A stretch of 32,474 bases of DNA. It comes from SMXL01 sp036985715 (GTDB taxonomy: Bacteria; Bacteroidota; Rhodothermia; Rhodothermales; UBA10348). This document shows, one piece after another, positions 23,845-32,279 of the stretch. The DNA is taken from the NCBI GenBank assembly GCA_036985715.1, contig BTQE01000025.1, positions 1 through 32,474 of the forward strand. Reading direction: 5' to 3'. The stretch's first letter is position 1. The number at the start of each line of letters is the position of its first letter. The position numbers and the translations under genes were made by a program. The notes under the pieces are model-generated. The model searched no databases. It worked only from the letters and a program-made list of their open reading frames with translations, and had not been told where the DNA came from.

Positions 23845-25119
23845 TTACCGATCGGCGATGGGTACAACGGGTCGGGCGTGCGAACCCGTATAAATCTGAC
23901 GAGGCCTGTAGATGCGCTTCCCGGGATCTTTCTTCATTTCGATCCACTGCGCAATCCACCCTGGTAAACGACCCAGAGCAAACATAACCGTAAACATATT
24001 CGTCGGAATGCCCATGGCACGGTACAGAATTCCGCTATAAAAATCTACGTTTGGATACAGTTTCCGGGAAACGAAGTAATCATCCTCCAGCGCGATGCAT
24101 TCCAGTTCTTTTGCGATATCCAAAAGGGGATCCTCTATCCCCAGTTCGGACAGAACTCGATCGTTTGCCGACTTGATTACGTTCGCTCGCGGATCAAAGT
24201 TTTTATATACCCGATGTCCAAATCCCATCAGTCGAAAATCCGAGGATTTGTCCTTTGCCATGTCCACGTATTTGCGGACATTTCCTCCGTCTTCCTGGAT
24301 CATTCCCAGCATTTTGATGACGGCCACATTGGCGCCTCCATGAAGATGACCCGAGAGAGCACTGATCCCAGCCGAGATCGACGAGAACAGATTTGCATCG
24401 CTGCTGCCAACCATGCGCACGGTAGCCGTACTGCAGTTCTGTTCGTGATCCGCGTGGAGAATGAGCAGCAGATCGAGCGTCCTCTCTATGAGCGGATCGA
24501 GTACATAATCTTCCGATTGGACGGCGAACATCATATGCAGGAAATCACCCGTATAGCTCATGTCATTTCTAGGATACACATAGGCCTGACCGATCGATTT
24601 CTTAAAGGCGAAAGCTGCGATAGTCTTTAGCTTCGCGAGCAACCGGATAATATTCAGTTCCGAAATTTCCGGATCGTCGTTAACGGGATAATAAGCCGAG
24701 AGTGAGGCCGCGATCGTTGAAAGGACGCTCATGGGTGGTGCGTTCGGCGGATACCCCTCGAAAAACTTTTTCATGTCCTCATGAATGAGGCTATGATACG
24801 TGAGATTGTGGACGAATCCGTCCAGCTCTTCCTGCGAAGGCAACGAACCAAAAACGAGCAGAAAGCAGACTTCGGGAAACGTCGCATGCTCGCAAAGGTC
24901 TTCGATGGCATAGCCTCGATAACGCAGGATACCCTTTTCGCCGTCAATGAACGTAATCGCGCTCTCGCATGAACCGGTATTCGCGTACCCGGAGTCGAGG
25001 GTTATCGCTCCCGATTCAGCTCGTAACGATTTGATTCCAATGCCGATCTCCCCTTCGGAACCTATCGTGATGGGAAGTTCAAATTCCTTTTCGCCCAATA
25101 TCAATTTTGCAGAGTCCAT
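23845..25119 (-). CDS. gltA: Citrate synthase (type II-like, hexameric family)
   Basis: The 424-aa enzyme makes citrate from oxaloacetate and acetyl-CoA. Catalytic residues are in place: His260 (HLHGGAN), His302 (GFGHRVYK) and Asp359 (NVDFYSGI), with the oxaloacetate-binding HADHEQNCST motif at 222-231, where Cys replaces the usual Ala. The N-terminal beta-rich extension (to about 45) and C-terminal YTG motif are typical of bacterial GltA. Start ATG 25119 gives the usual N-terminus. It lies upstream of the OmpA gene on the same strand and is divergent from the glycosylase-like gene at 25365. Confidence 0.97.
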   Translation of the reverse strand: MDSAKLILGEKEFELPITIGSEGEIGIGIKSLRAESGAITLDSGYANTGSCESAITFIDGEKGILRYRGYAIEDLCEHATFPEVCFLLVFGSLPSQEELDGFVHNLTYHSLIHEDMKKFFEGYPPNAPPMSVLSTIAASLSAYYPVNDDPEISELNIIRLLAKLKTIAAFAFKKSIGQAYVYPRNDMSYTGDFLHMMFAVQSEDYVLDPLIERTLDLLLILHADHEQNCSTATVRMVGSSDANLFSSISAGISALSGHLHGGANVAVIKMLGMIQEDGGNVRKYVDMAKDKSSDFRLMGFGHRVYKNFDPRANVIKSANDRVLSELGIEDPLLDIAKELECIALEDDYFVSRKLYPNVDFYSGILYRAMGIPTNMFTVMFALGRLPGWIAQWIEMKKDPGKRIYRPRQIYTGSHARPVVPIADR

Positions 25120-25364
25120 GGCAATTCAATAGATCTAGTCCTCTGTATAAAACCCTTCATCCCAGAGCGGTGAGGCTCTTGGTCGATAGTAACTCATTCA
25201 CACTACGTATGCTCCTCAACAAGTCCCCAAATGGCGCTTTCCAAGGAAAATTCGCCGAGTCTCCTGCTAATCTCCAACCAATCGCGCTCATTGTCGACGA
25301 CAGTTGGACGAACTAACTTCAGAGACTGGACAACGGCCATCCATTTGATATTTTTCTTGCGGGA

Positions 25365-26015
25365 ATGAAGGATCTTTGGAGTGTGATAGAGAATCAGGTT
25401 TTTGATGTTGCTTCGACTGTAGACCTCTTCAATCCATACAGCTCGGTCAATGCTGATCTGGATCTAGAGGAGGCCACATCGATCCGAAGGGAGAATTTGC
25501 GACGCTACATTCTCGATCACGAAAACGGGGTCGACCTGCTGCTGATCGCTGAGGCGCCCGGCCCACGGGGTTGTCGCTTTTCGGGGGTTCCGATAACGAG
25601 CGAAAGTCATTTGGTGGACCCGGATTTTCCACTCAGCGGACGTCAGTCCAGCCTGCGGGAGAAGCCCTATACAGAATACAGTGCGGGGATATACTGGCGA
25701 CTGCTTTCACCGTACTACGACTCTATCTTCACCTGGAATACGGTACCACTGCATCCGCACGATGCGAGCGACCCCCTCTCCATTCGGACGCCACGCAAGA
25801 AAGAGATCGACCTTTTTCTACCCGTTATTCAGAAGATCGTACACACCTTCAAACCCAAAGTGACCCTTGCAGTTGGGCGAAAAGCTGAAAATGCTCTCGC
25901 GCGGATCGGAGCCGAGGCCAGATACGTACGACATCCTTCCCAGGGCGGTGCGCGTCTCTTTGAGGCGGGCGTCCGGGAGGTTATCAACGAGCTGGGCCTT
26001 CTTCCATCACACTAG
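25365..26015 (+). CDS. Uracil-DNA glycosylase superfamily protein
   Basis: The 216-aa protein has the two UDG superfamily motifs: LLLIAEAPGPRGCRFSGVP (about 58-76, a motif 1 like GEAPG...G) and RHPSQGG (about 189-195, motif 2 HPS). Between them are TWNTVPLHP and KPKVTLAVGRKAE, the second fitting the strand before motif 2. The Fe-S cysteines of family 4/5 UDGs are absent, and the catalytic Asp/Asn is not clear from sequence alone, so it may process a different base or act only in binding. It starts at ATG 25365 after a weak GCGGGA and ends 11 nt before rarA, pointing to a DNA-repair operon. Confidence 0.75.
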   Translation: MKDLWSVIENQVFDVASTVDLFNPYSSVNADLDLEEATSIRRENLRRYILDHENGVDLLLIAEAPGPRGCRFSGVPITSESHLVDPDFPLSGRQSSLREKPYTEYSAGIYWRLLSPYYDSIFTWNTVPLHPHDASDPLSIRTPRKKEIDLFLPVIQKIVHTFKPKVTLAVGRKAENALARIGAEARYVRHPSQGGARLFEAGVREVINELGLLPSH

Positions 26016-26026
26016 ATTCTGCTTTC

Positions 26027-27484
26027 ATGGACGACTTGTTTGATTCAGCGACCGTTCGATTTCGCGCATCCCAAGCACCATTGGCCGATCGAATGCGACC
26101 CAGAACCCTGGAGGAGTTTGTCGGACAGGATCACATTCTGGGACCGGGAAGCCTCTTGAAGCGGGCGATCGAGGCGGATCGGATCTCGTCCGTGTTGTTT
26201 TATGGGCCACCCGGTTCAGGTAAAACGACGCTCGCTCGCATCATTGCCAATACGACGAAAGCTCATTTTGTGACGCTGAATGCGGTTCTGGCAGGGGTCA
26301 AAGATATTCGCGCAGCGATTCATTCTGCTTCGGAGTTGTTACGCTTGCATCAACGCAGAACCATCCTTTTTGTGGATGAAGTTCACCGATTCAATAAGGC
26401 GCAGCAGGATGCGTTACTTCCTCATGTCGAAAACGGCACGGTCATCTTTATTGGCGCGACAACGGAGAATCCCTACTTCGAGGTTATTAAGGCGCTGGTC
26501 AGCCGGTCCCGAATCTTTGAGCTTCAGTCACTGGAAGAATCGTCGCTGAACAGAGTGCTTGATCAGGTGCTTATAGACGACGAGCGAGGATACGGGCGTC
26601 TGAGTGTGATTCTAGACAAGAACGCACGGGATCACCTCGTATCAACGGCTAATGGGGATGCTCGATCTCTACTGAACGCACTCGAGCTGGCCGTGGAAAC
26701 AACGACCCCGGACGAATCTGACGCGCGGCACATTTCGCTGCGTGTCGCCGAGGAGAGTATCCAAAAACGTGCGGTCCTGTACGATAAGGAGGGGGACGTT
26801 CATTTTGATACGATCAGCGCCTTCATCAAGAGTCTGCGAGGCTCAGATCCCGATGCGTCGCTCTATTGGATGGCGCGGATGGTTTATGCAGGCGAAGACC
26901 CGCGCTTTATCATCCGGCGGATGCTCATCTTTGCGGCGGAAGACATCGGACTCTCGGATCCCCGGGCTCTGCAGGTGGCTGCGGCCTGTGCGCAGGGTTT
27001 CGAATATGTGGGAATGCCGGAGGGTCGTTTTCTACTTTCGGAATGTTGTCTGTATCTGGCCACTGCACCGAAGAGCAATTCGTCGTATGCGTTTTTTGAC
27101 GCGCTCAAGTACGTGGAAGAAGAGCAGTCTCTGGACGTGCCCAATAAGCTGAAGGATGCCAGCAGGGATGCCAAGGGCCTGGGTCACGGGGCAGGTTACA
27201 AGTATCCGCATGCCTATTCCGCCCACTACGTTCCGGAGCAATATTTACCGGAAGCGATGCAGGGAACGTATTTCTACGAGCCGTCTGGACTCGGTTACGA
27301 GAAGGATATTGTGAAGCGACTCGAGTACTATCGTTCACGGGACGAGGTATTGGATCTCAAGAAGCGAGTATCTCGATACGAAGGCGATGATACGCCGGCG
27401 AATCTTTCTCTGGACGACTCTTCTGACGATAGATCTTCTGAAAGCGCGTCTGAGAATCTTTCCGACCAAAATGCGTCGTCGTAG
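26027..27484 (+). CDS. rarA: Replication-associated recombination protein A (RarA/MgsA)
   Basis: The 485-aa AAA+ ATPase acts at stalled replication forks and interacts with SSB and the clamp loader. It has the N-terminal PLADRMRPRTLEEFVGQDH motif, Walker A GPPGSGKT, Walker B FVDEVHRFNKAQQD, and sensor 1 GATTENP, then the C-terminal tetramerisation part with KYPHAYSAHYVPEQYLPE and YEPSGLGYEKDI. The final 35 residues are Ser/Asp-rich, beyond the usual end. It is 11 nt after the glycosylase-like gene, so probably co-transcribed, and 57 nt before dctQ. Confidence 0.95.
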   Translation: MDDLFDSATVRFRASQAPLADRMRPRTLEEFVGQDHILGPGSLLKRAIEADRISSVLFYGPPGSGKTTLARIIANTTKAHFVTLNAVLAGVKDIRAAIHSASELLRLHQRRTILFVDEVHRFNKAQQDALLPHVENGTVIFIGATTENPYFEVIKALVSRSRIFELQSLEESSLNRVLDQVLIDDERGYGRLSVILDKNARDHLVSTANGDARSLLNALELAVETTTPDESDARHISLRVAEESIQKRAVLYDKEGDVHFDTISAFIKSLRGSDPDASLYWMARMVYAGEDPRFIIRRMLIFAAEDIGLSDPRALQVAAACAQGFEYVGMPEGRFLLSECCLYLATAPKSNSSYAFFDALKYVEEEQSLDVPNKLKDASRDAKGLGHGAGYKYPHAYSAHYVPEQYLPEAMQGTYFYEPSGLGYEKDIVKRLEYYRSRDEVLDLKKRVSRYEGDDTPANLSLDDSSDDRSSESASENLSDQNASS

Positions 27485-27541
27485 CAACTCCTCGACCGTC
27501 CTCGTACTTTGCGTGCCTGTTCAGCACGACGCGACCTCTGA

Positions 27542-28096
27542 ATGCCCCGCCTGTTACGAATTTCCAACGCGATTGACCGATTCAGCGAGCGGTTCGGGCG
27601 AATGTTGTCCTGGCTCACGCTGGTTATGGTCGTGGTCGGCTCGTTCAATGCGATAGTCCGTTATTTCGACAGATATACCGGGTTTGGTCTCAGTTCCAAT
27701 ACCTATTTGGAGCTCCAATGGTATCTCTTCAGCCTCGTTTTCTTGCTCGGAGCCGCCTATACGCTCAAACACGACGCGCATGTTCGTGTGGACATTCTCT
27801 TTTCACGGCTGGGTGAGCGTGGTCAGGCTATCGTCAATCTCGCCGGAGTGATCCTGTTTCTGATTCCGTTCTGCGTATTGATGATAATCGTTGCGTGGCC
27901 GGCCGTGTATAATTCCTGGTCGGTCCTGGAGATGTCTCCCGATCCCGGAGGCCTGCCACGGTATCTCATAAAATCGGTCATTCCCATAGGCTTTTTGCTC
28001 ATTTTGGCGCAGGGAGTTTCCATGGGAATTCACCAAATCGACATTCTCTTCCGTCTGCAGCTCGATAAGCAAGACGGCCGGGAGGATTTGGACTGA
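27542..28096 (+). CDS. dctQ: TRAP transporter small permease subunit (DctQ)
   Basis: The 184-aa membrane protein has four predicted transmembrane segments (about 22-42, 58-78, 96-120 and 143-163). It carries the DctQ signature around 'ELQWYLFSLVFLLGAAYTLKHDAHVRVDIL', with the typical His-Val-Arg-Val-Asp after helix two. It pairs with DctM in the inner membrane for Na+- or H+-driven uptake delivered by the DctP binding protein. Its stop shares its A with the dctM start (TGATG), so the two are translationally coupled. It follows rarA after 57 nt, with no clear promoter between them. Confidence 0.93.
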   Translation: MPRLLRISNAIDRFSERFGRMLSWLTLVMVVVGSFNAIVRYFDRYTGFGLSSNTYLELQWYLFSLVFLLGAAYTLKHDAHVRVDILFSRLGERGQAIVNLAGVILFLIPFCVLMIIVAWPAVYNSWSVLEMSPDPGGLPRYLIKSVIPIGFLLILAQGVSMGIHQIDILFRLQLDKQDGREDLD

Positions 28097-29412
28097 TGGT
28101 AGAGTGGTTGGGCCCCCTGATGTTTCTTGCCGTCCTGGTGATGATTTTCACCGGTTTCCCGGTTGCTTTCGCCCTGGGAGGCACGGCGATTCTGTTCGCT
28201 TTTATCGGGGTCGAAGTCGGGATATTTGACTGGCCTCTTCTCCTGGCGCTGCCCGACCGGACCTTCGGGATCATGGCGAACTACGTCCTTCTCGCTGTGC
28301 CCTTTTTTATTTTCATGGGAACGATGCTGGCCAAATCCCGACTGGCCGAAGATCTTTTGACGACCATTGGTCAGCTTTTCGGTCCACTTCGCGGGGGTCT
28401 TGCGTTCGCAGTCATTTTCGTTGGGGCTCTACTCGCTGCGGCAACCGGCGTTGTTGGAGCATCGGTCGTGGCCATGGGGATGATTTCATTGCCGGTCATG
28501 CGGCGTTACGGATACTCGGATGAGTTGTCGGCCGGCGTGATCACAGCCTCGGGTACGCTCGGCCAAATTATTCCCCCGAGTGTCGTTTTAGTGGTGCTGG
28601 CAGATCAGATGGGAATCTCTGTCGGAGATCTGTTCGTTGGGGCACTCGTTCCGGGTGTTGCCTTGGCACTGATGTACGCGCTATATGCGGTACTTGTGGC
28701 CCTGTTTAAACCCGAGAGTGCGCCTGCGTTGCCACGAGAAACCCGGAACATCACGGGAGCAGCGCTCTTGAAGCGCGTGCTTCTCGTCATGTTGCCGCCA
28801 CTCGTTCTGATTCTTCTAGTTTTGGGAAGCATTTTCGCGGGCGTGGCGACCCCGACGGAAGCGGGTGCGCTCGGGGCGATAGGAGCAATAGGATTGGCGG
28901 CGGCCAACCGGCGACTCACGCTCAAAGCATTGAAAGCCACCATGGAGGAGACAACCCGACTTTCCTCCATGATCATGCTTCTTCTCATCGGATCCACGGC
29001 ATTTACGTTGGTCTTCAGAGGATTGAACGGAGACCTATGGATCGAAGATCTTCTCACGAACCTTCCCGGAGGCGTTATCGGCCTCCTTATTGTCGCCAAT
29101 CTGGCAGTTTTTCTGCTGGGATTCTTTATCGACTTCTTTGAGATCGCCTTCATCATTATCCCACTGATCGTGCCTGCGGCCACTGCCCTGGGTGTGGACC
29201 TGGTTTGGCTTGGCGTGATGATTGGAATGAACCTCCAAATGTCATTTCTAACGCCACCCTTCGGATTCGCCCTGTTCTATCTTCGAGGTGTAGCTCCACC
29301 GGAGGTAACAACGGCCTCCATTTATCGAGGAGTCATCCCTTTCATCGTGATCCAGGCGATCGGCCTGCTGCTAATCATCCAGTTCAAGGGATTGGTGACG
29401 TGGGCGTTTTAA
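28096..29412 (+). CDS. dctM: TRAP transporter large permease subunit (DctM)
   Basis: The 438-aa protein is the transport channel of a TRAP uptake system, with about 12 hydrophobic segments. Family marks include FPVAFALGGTA near the start, AAATGVVGASVVAMGMISLPVM, ASGTLGQIIPPS, and GSIFAGVATPTEAGALGAIG. The start overlaps the dctQ stop. Its DctP partner is probably the minus-strand gene at 31077, not adjacent. The stop is 26 nt from the convergent hydrolase stop, with no terminator in between. Confidence 0.95.
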   Translation: MVEWLGPLMFLAVLVMIFTGFPVAFALGGTAILFAFIGVEVGIFDWPLLLALPDRTFGIMANYVLLAVPFFIFMGTMLAKSRLAEDLLTTIGQLFGPLRGGLAFAVIFVGALLAAATGVVGASVVAMGMISLPVMRRYGYSDELSAGVITASGTLGQIIPPSVVLVVLADQMGISVGDLFVGALVPGVALALMYALYAVLVALFKPESAPALPRETRNITGAALLKRVLLVMLPPLVLILLVLGSIFAGVATPTEAGALGAIGAIGLAAANRRLTLKALKATMEETTRLSSMIMLLLIGSTAFTLVFRGLNGDLWIEDLLTNLPGGVIGLLIVANLAVFLLGFFIDFFEIAFIIIPLIVPAATALGVDLVWLGVMIGMNLQMSFLTPPFGFALFYLRGVAPPEVTTASIYRGVIPFIVIQAIGLLLIIQFKGLVTWAF

Positions 29413-29438
29413 TGATTCTCGGACAAGGCGCGGATTCC

Positions 29439-30158
29439 TCACGCTTCATCGTCACTCAGAATGTCAGCCATATTGTCACTCACACTCTTACCCAAATCCT
29501 CGCCCATCAACTGCGTCAACATGGCTGGGTTGATCTCGTGGGGTCCGTCGTATATCAAGGTCTTTACCGGGCGGTCGTCGATTGAGATGAGCGACGCCAC
29601 CTCCTTTGCGCGATCGGGGGGCATGTACTGGTCGGACGTTCCCGTTACCAGTGTCGTTGACACGGCCGATACTGAAGTCTGGAAGTTTTCGTCACAGAGT
29701 TCGAATGCGGGTAGCCCGCCCCAGAGGATGAGTCGGCTGGCGAAGACCGTGCCCGAAGCCAACCAGCGAGAGGCCGTAGCTGCGCCCTGGGAGAAACCGA
29801 GTACTACGACTGACGCGTCCTTATTGATGCCCTGTTCGACGAGTCCTTCGTAGAGTCGGTTCAGATAGTCTACGTAGTCGCGGATTTCTACTTTCCGATC
29901 TTCTGATGTCATCCAGGATGCACCGATCTCGTGGTCCCGGTTTCGACGGTAGAAACGAGACAGCGCCTCCGGGCTGATAACGAGTCGATCCTCGCGATAG
30001 TGCGCTCTAAAAGGTTGAACGAACTCAAGCGCCGTCTGCCCATACCCATGAAGACCGAACCACACCTCAGTTACGTCCGGGCGAATCTCACCAACAGTGA
30101 AGTATCTGGCCGTACGGCTAACCGAAATATGATGGGGCGACGGCGTCGGATGTTTCAT
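29439..30158 (-). CDS. Alpha/beta-hydrolase, phospholipase/carboxylesterase-like
   Basis: The 239-aa cytoplasmic serine hydrolase has the nucleophile elbow GFSQGAATA (about 120-128), the oxyanion-hole region LHGYGQTA (36-43), a likely acid in TGTSDQYMP (about 173-181) and catalytic His in DGPHEINP (204-211). This matches the phospholipase/carboxylesterase (YpfH/EstB) family, which hydrolyses short acyl esters; the substrate is unknown. No signal peptide is present. It is on the minus strand after the LOG gene, separated by about 350 nt, and converges on dctM. Confidence 0.85.
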   Translation of the reverse strand: MKHPTPSPHHISVSRTARYFTVGEIRPDVTEVWFGLHGYGQTALEFVQPFRAHYREDRLVISPEALSRFYRRNRDHEIGASWMTSEDRKVEIRDYVDYLNRLYEGLVEQGINKDASVVVLGFSQGAATASRWLASGTVFASRLILWGGLPAFELCDENFQTSVSAVSTTLVTGTSDQYMPPDRAKEVASLISIDDRPVKTLIYDGPHEINPAMLTQLMGEDLGKSVSDNMADILSDDEA

Positions 30159-30504
30159 GGGTTGACAGGCTCAACGGACGGCTTAAAACTGAACTATGTC
30201 CTTTCGAGCATCTATAATTCCAAAAGTATTCGAAAATCCGTCAGATTGTCTACAATTTCCGGGTAACTCTGGATTGAACATGGTACGAAATACACTGGAG
30301 AGCCTTGATAAGACGGACCGGAGGATTCCGAATTTTCTTCTTCACGGACTAACCGGCTTGTCGGATGTATTCAGGATCCATACGTCATTCGTGCTCTCGA
30401 TGGTGAAGTACGATACGCGCATCCCGATTCCCGAGGAATCTGTTTGATCATCCAGAGTGTTATGCGCCACCGAGGGCCTGTCGCGATGTCTTCCGGAATG
30501 TTTT
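30159..30504. other. Intergenic stretch upstream of the hydrolase
   Basis: These 346 bases lie between two minus-strand genes and must contain the hydrolase promoter, but no clear -35/-10 pair or operator was found. An 83-codon plus-strand frame (30196-30447) lacks a Shine-Dalgarno and any recognisable motif. The right end carries three imperfect 12-bp tandem repeats that run into the LOG gene. Confidence 0.5.
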
Positions 30505-30523
30505 TCAGAATGTCTTTCTGAAT
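30488..30523. repeat. Three tandem imperfect 12-bp repeats across the LOG stop codon
   Basis: On plus the units are GTCTTCCGGAAT (30488-30499), GTTTTTCAGAAT (30500-30511) and GTCTTTCTGAAT (30512-30523). The stop codon (30505-30507) of the LOG gene lies in the middle unit. The pattern suggests local duplication that set the C-terminus of that protein. It is short and may be chance. Confidence 0.5.
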
Positions 30524-31062
30524 GAATCGGTATCGAAAATCGCTTCCGGCTCCGAAACCACTTCAAAAAGCGAAGGTTCGGACTCGGACAGGAACTGCGT
30601 CTCCACCAATTCGCCGAAGAACTCGATGAGGCGATTATAGAAACCGTCCGTGTTCACCAGTGCGATGGGTAGGTCATGATAACCGAGTTTTTTGAGTGTA
30701 ATGACCTCCATGAATTCCTCCAGCGTGCCGATGCCTCCAGGTAAAGCGACAAAAGCATCGGCTCTCTCGTGCATCTTGGCCTTCCTTTCCCGCATGGTGT
30801 CCGTCATGATCAGCTCGTCAGCCACTTCGTATGCGACACCTTCAATGGATCGCAGTGCATGGGGGATAACGCCGACAACCCGACCGCCATTCGCGTGAAC
30901 CGCTCGCGCCATTACACCCATCAGGCCAACGTCGCCGCCGCCAAAAACCAGCGTCATTTTTCTGTGGGCCAGCAGGTAGCCCATGCGTTCTGCGACTTCA
31001 TTAAATCGGGAGTCGACGTGATTGCTGGACGCGCAAAAGACGGTTATATGAGGATGATCCAT
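30505..31062 (-). CDS. LOG-family protein (putative nucleoside 5'-monophosphate phosphoribohydrolase)
   Basis: The 185-aa protein has the LOG fold marks: ITVFCASSN near the start (compare the family's 'vCvFCGSS'), VFGGGDVGLMGVMA (39-52), TMRERKAKMHERADAFVALPGGIGTLEE (catalytic region with PGGxGTxxE and Arg/Lys of the MRERK motif). Members cleave cytokinin or nucleoside monophosphates to base and ribose 5-phosphate; the bacterial in vivo substrate is uncertain. It starts 14 nt after the dctP stop, so is probably co-transcribed. The C-terminus ends in the 12-bp repeat region. Confidence 0.9.
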   Translation of the reverse strand: MDHPHITVFCASSNHVDSRFNEVAERMGYLLAHRKMTLVFGGGDVGLMGVMARAVHANGGRVVGVIPHALRSIEGVAYEVADELIMTDTMRERKAKMHERADAFVALPGGIGTLEEFMEVITLKKLGYHDLPIALVNTDGFYNRLIEFFGELVETQFLSESEPSLFEVVSEPEAIFDTDSFRKTF

Positions 31063-31076
31063 CAGGCGAAACGTCG

Positions 31077-32216
31077 TTAACGAAACGCGAAGTTCGCGTA
31101 TGTCAGTTCGGACGTCTTAAAAAATCGGTTAGACTCGGCCTGAAATTTATTATATGCGTTATAAATTCCACGGTACACTGAATCCGTTCTGGCGGCTTCT
31201 TCCTGCAGCTCCGTCGAAATTCGTTTGGCTTCGCGCATGATGTCTTCGGCGAAAGGATGTAGCTGGACCCCTTCACTAAGCAGGCGAGTCAGTGCCGGCG
31301 GATTCCGGGCATCATACTTTGCCATCATATCTACGTTCGCCTCCGCAGTTGCTACTTCAAGTGCAGCTTGATAATCTGACGGCAGTTTTTCGAAGTCGTC
31401 CCGGTTTACATAGAAACTGAGCCCCGGACCCGGCTCCCACCATCCTGGATAGTAATAGTGATTGGCTACCTGGTAAAACCCGAGCTTTTCATCGTCATAC
31501 GGCCCACTCCACTCTGTGGCATCGAGAGCACCTCGTTCAAGTGCGGTGTAAATGTCTCCCGCTGCGAGAACCTGGACGGTTACTCCGAGGGCGTCCATCA
31601 CCTTGCCACCCAGACCCGGGATACGCATTTTAATGCCGCGAAGATCGTCCAGCGATTTGATCTCCCTCCGGAACCAGCCGCCCATCTGAACCCCCGTGTT
31701 TCCTCCGGGGTAGTTGATCAGATTGTGGTCCGCAAACAAAGGTCGGAGCAGATCCATACCGTCGCCATGATACAGCCATGCATTTAACTGCCGTGCGGTC
31801 AGTCCGAACGGGACCGTACAGTCGAAAGCAAACGCGGGATTGATCCCGATGTAGTAATAGCTCGCCGAATGTCCGATCGCGACGGTGCCTTTTTGCACCG
31901 AATCAAGTACCTGATCAAATGGGACGAGTTCGTTGGCCGGAAAAGATCGGATCGTGAACCGCCCGTCCGTCAGCGACGAGACTCGATCTGCGAGTACCTC
32001 CGCTGCACCATAAATTGTATCCAGCGATCTGGGAAAGCTGGACACCAAACGCCAACTCACGCGTGGTCGTGTTTGAACGACTGCTGCGCCCGAATCCTCA
32101 CTCGATTCCAGGTTCGTTTCTTTCGTTGATGTGCCGCAGGCGCTGAGTACCGCTCCACCGACGGTGCCTCCTACCACTCCTGCCGATGCTTTTCTAACAA
32201 AATCTCGTCTCTTCAC
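31077..32216 (-). CDS. dctP: TRAP transporter substrate-binding lipoprotein (DctP, 2-oxo-acid/TakP-like)
   Basis: The 379-aa periplasmic receptor has a Tat-type twin-arginine start (MKRRDFVRKA) followed by a lipobox LSAC (Cys27), a less common export form for DctP. The DctP fold is shown by FPANELVPFDQVLDSVQKG, MRIPGLGGKVMDALG (ligand-clamp Arg) and ALERGALDATEWSGPYDD; the 'GFYQVANHYYYPGWWEPG' stretch is typical of the TakP/2-oxo-acid and related dimeric receptors. The start is GTG with AAGG eight nt upstream. It probably feeds DctQM coded 1.7 kb away on the other strand. The gene is 63 nt after the SDR fragment. Confidence 0.9.
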   Translation of the reverse strand: MKRRDFVRKASAGVVGGTVGGAVLSACGTSTKETNLESSEDSGAAVVQTRPRVSWRLVSSFPRSLDTIYGAAEVLADRVSSLTDGRFTIRSFPANELVPFDQVLDSVQKGTVAIGHSASYYYIGINPAFAFDCTVPFGLTARQLNAWLYHGDGMDLLRPLFADHNLINYPGGNTGVQMGGWFRREIKSLDDLRGIKMRIPGLGGKVMDALGVTVQVLAAGDIYTALERGALDATEWSGPYDDEKLGFYQVANHYYYPGWWEPGPGLSFYVNRDDFEKLPSDYQAALEVATAEANVDMMAKYDARNPPALTRLLSEGVQLHPFAEDIMREAKRISTELQEEAARTDSVYRGIYNAYNKFQAESNRFFKTSELTYANFAFR

Positions 32217-32279
32217 AAAAGTACCTTTTTGGTCAAATGCTTTCGCTCATCGAAGATAACACGGCCGCGTGACTGTTTA

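Noticed and set aside
30196..30447. 83-codon plus-strand open frame between the hydrolase and LOG genes
   Set aside because: No Shine-Dalgarno, no recognisable motif, and it sits where the hydrolase promoter should be. Not enough to call a gene.
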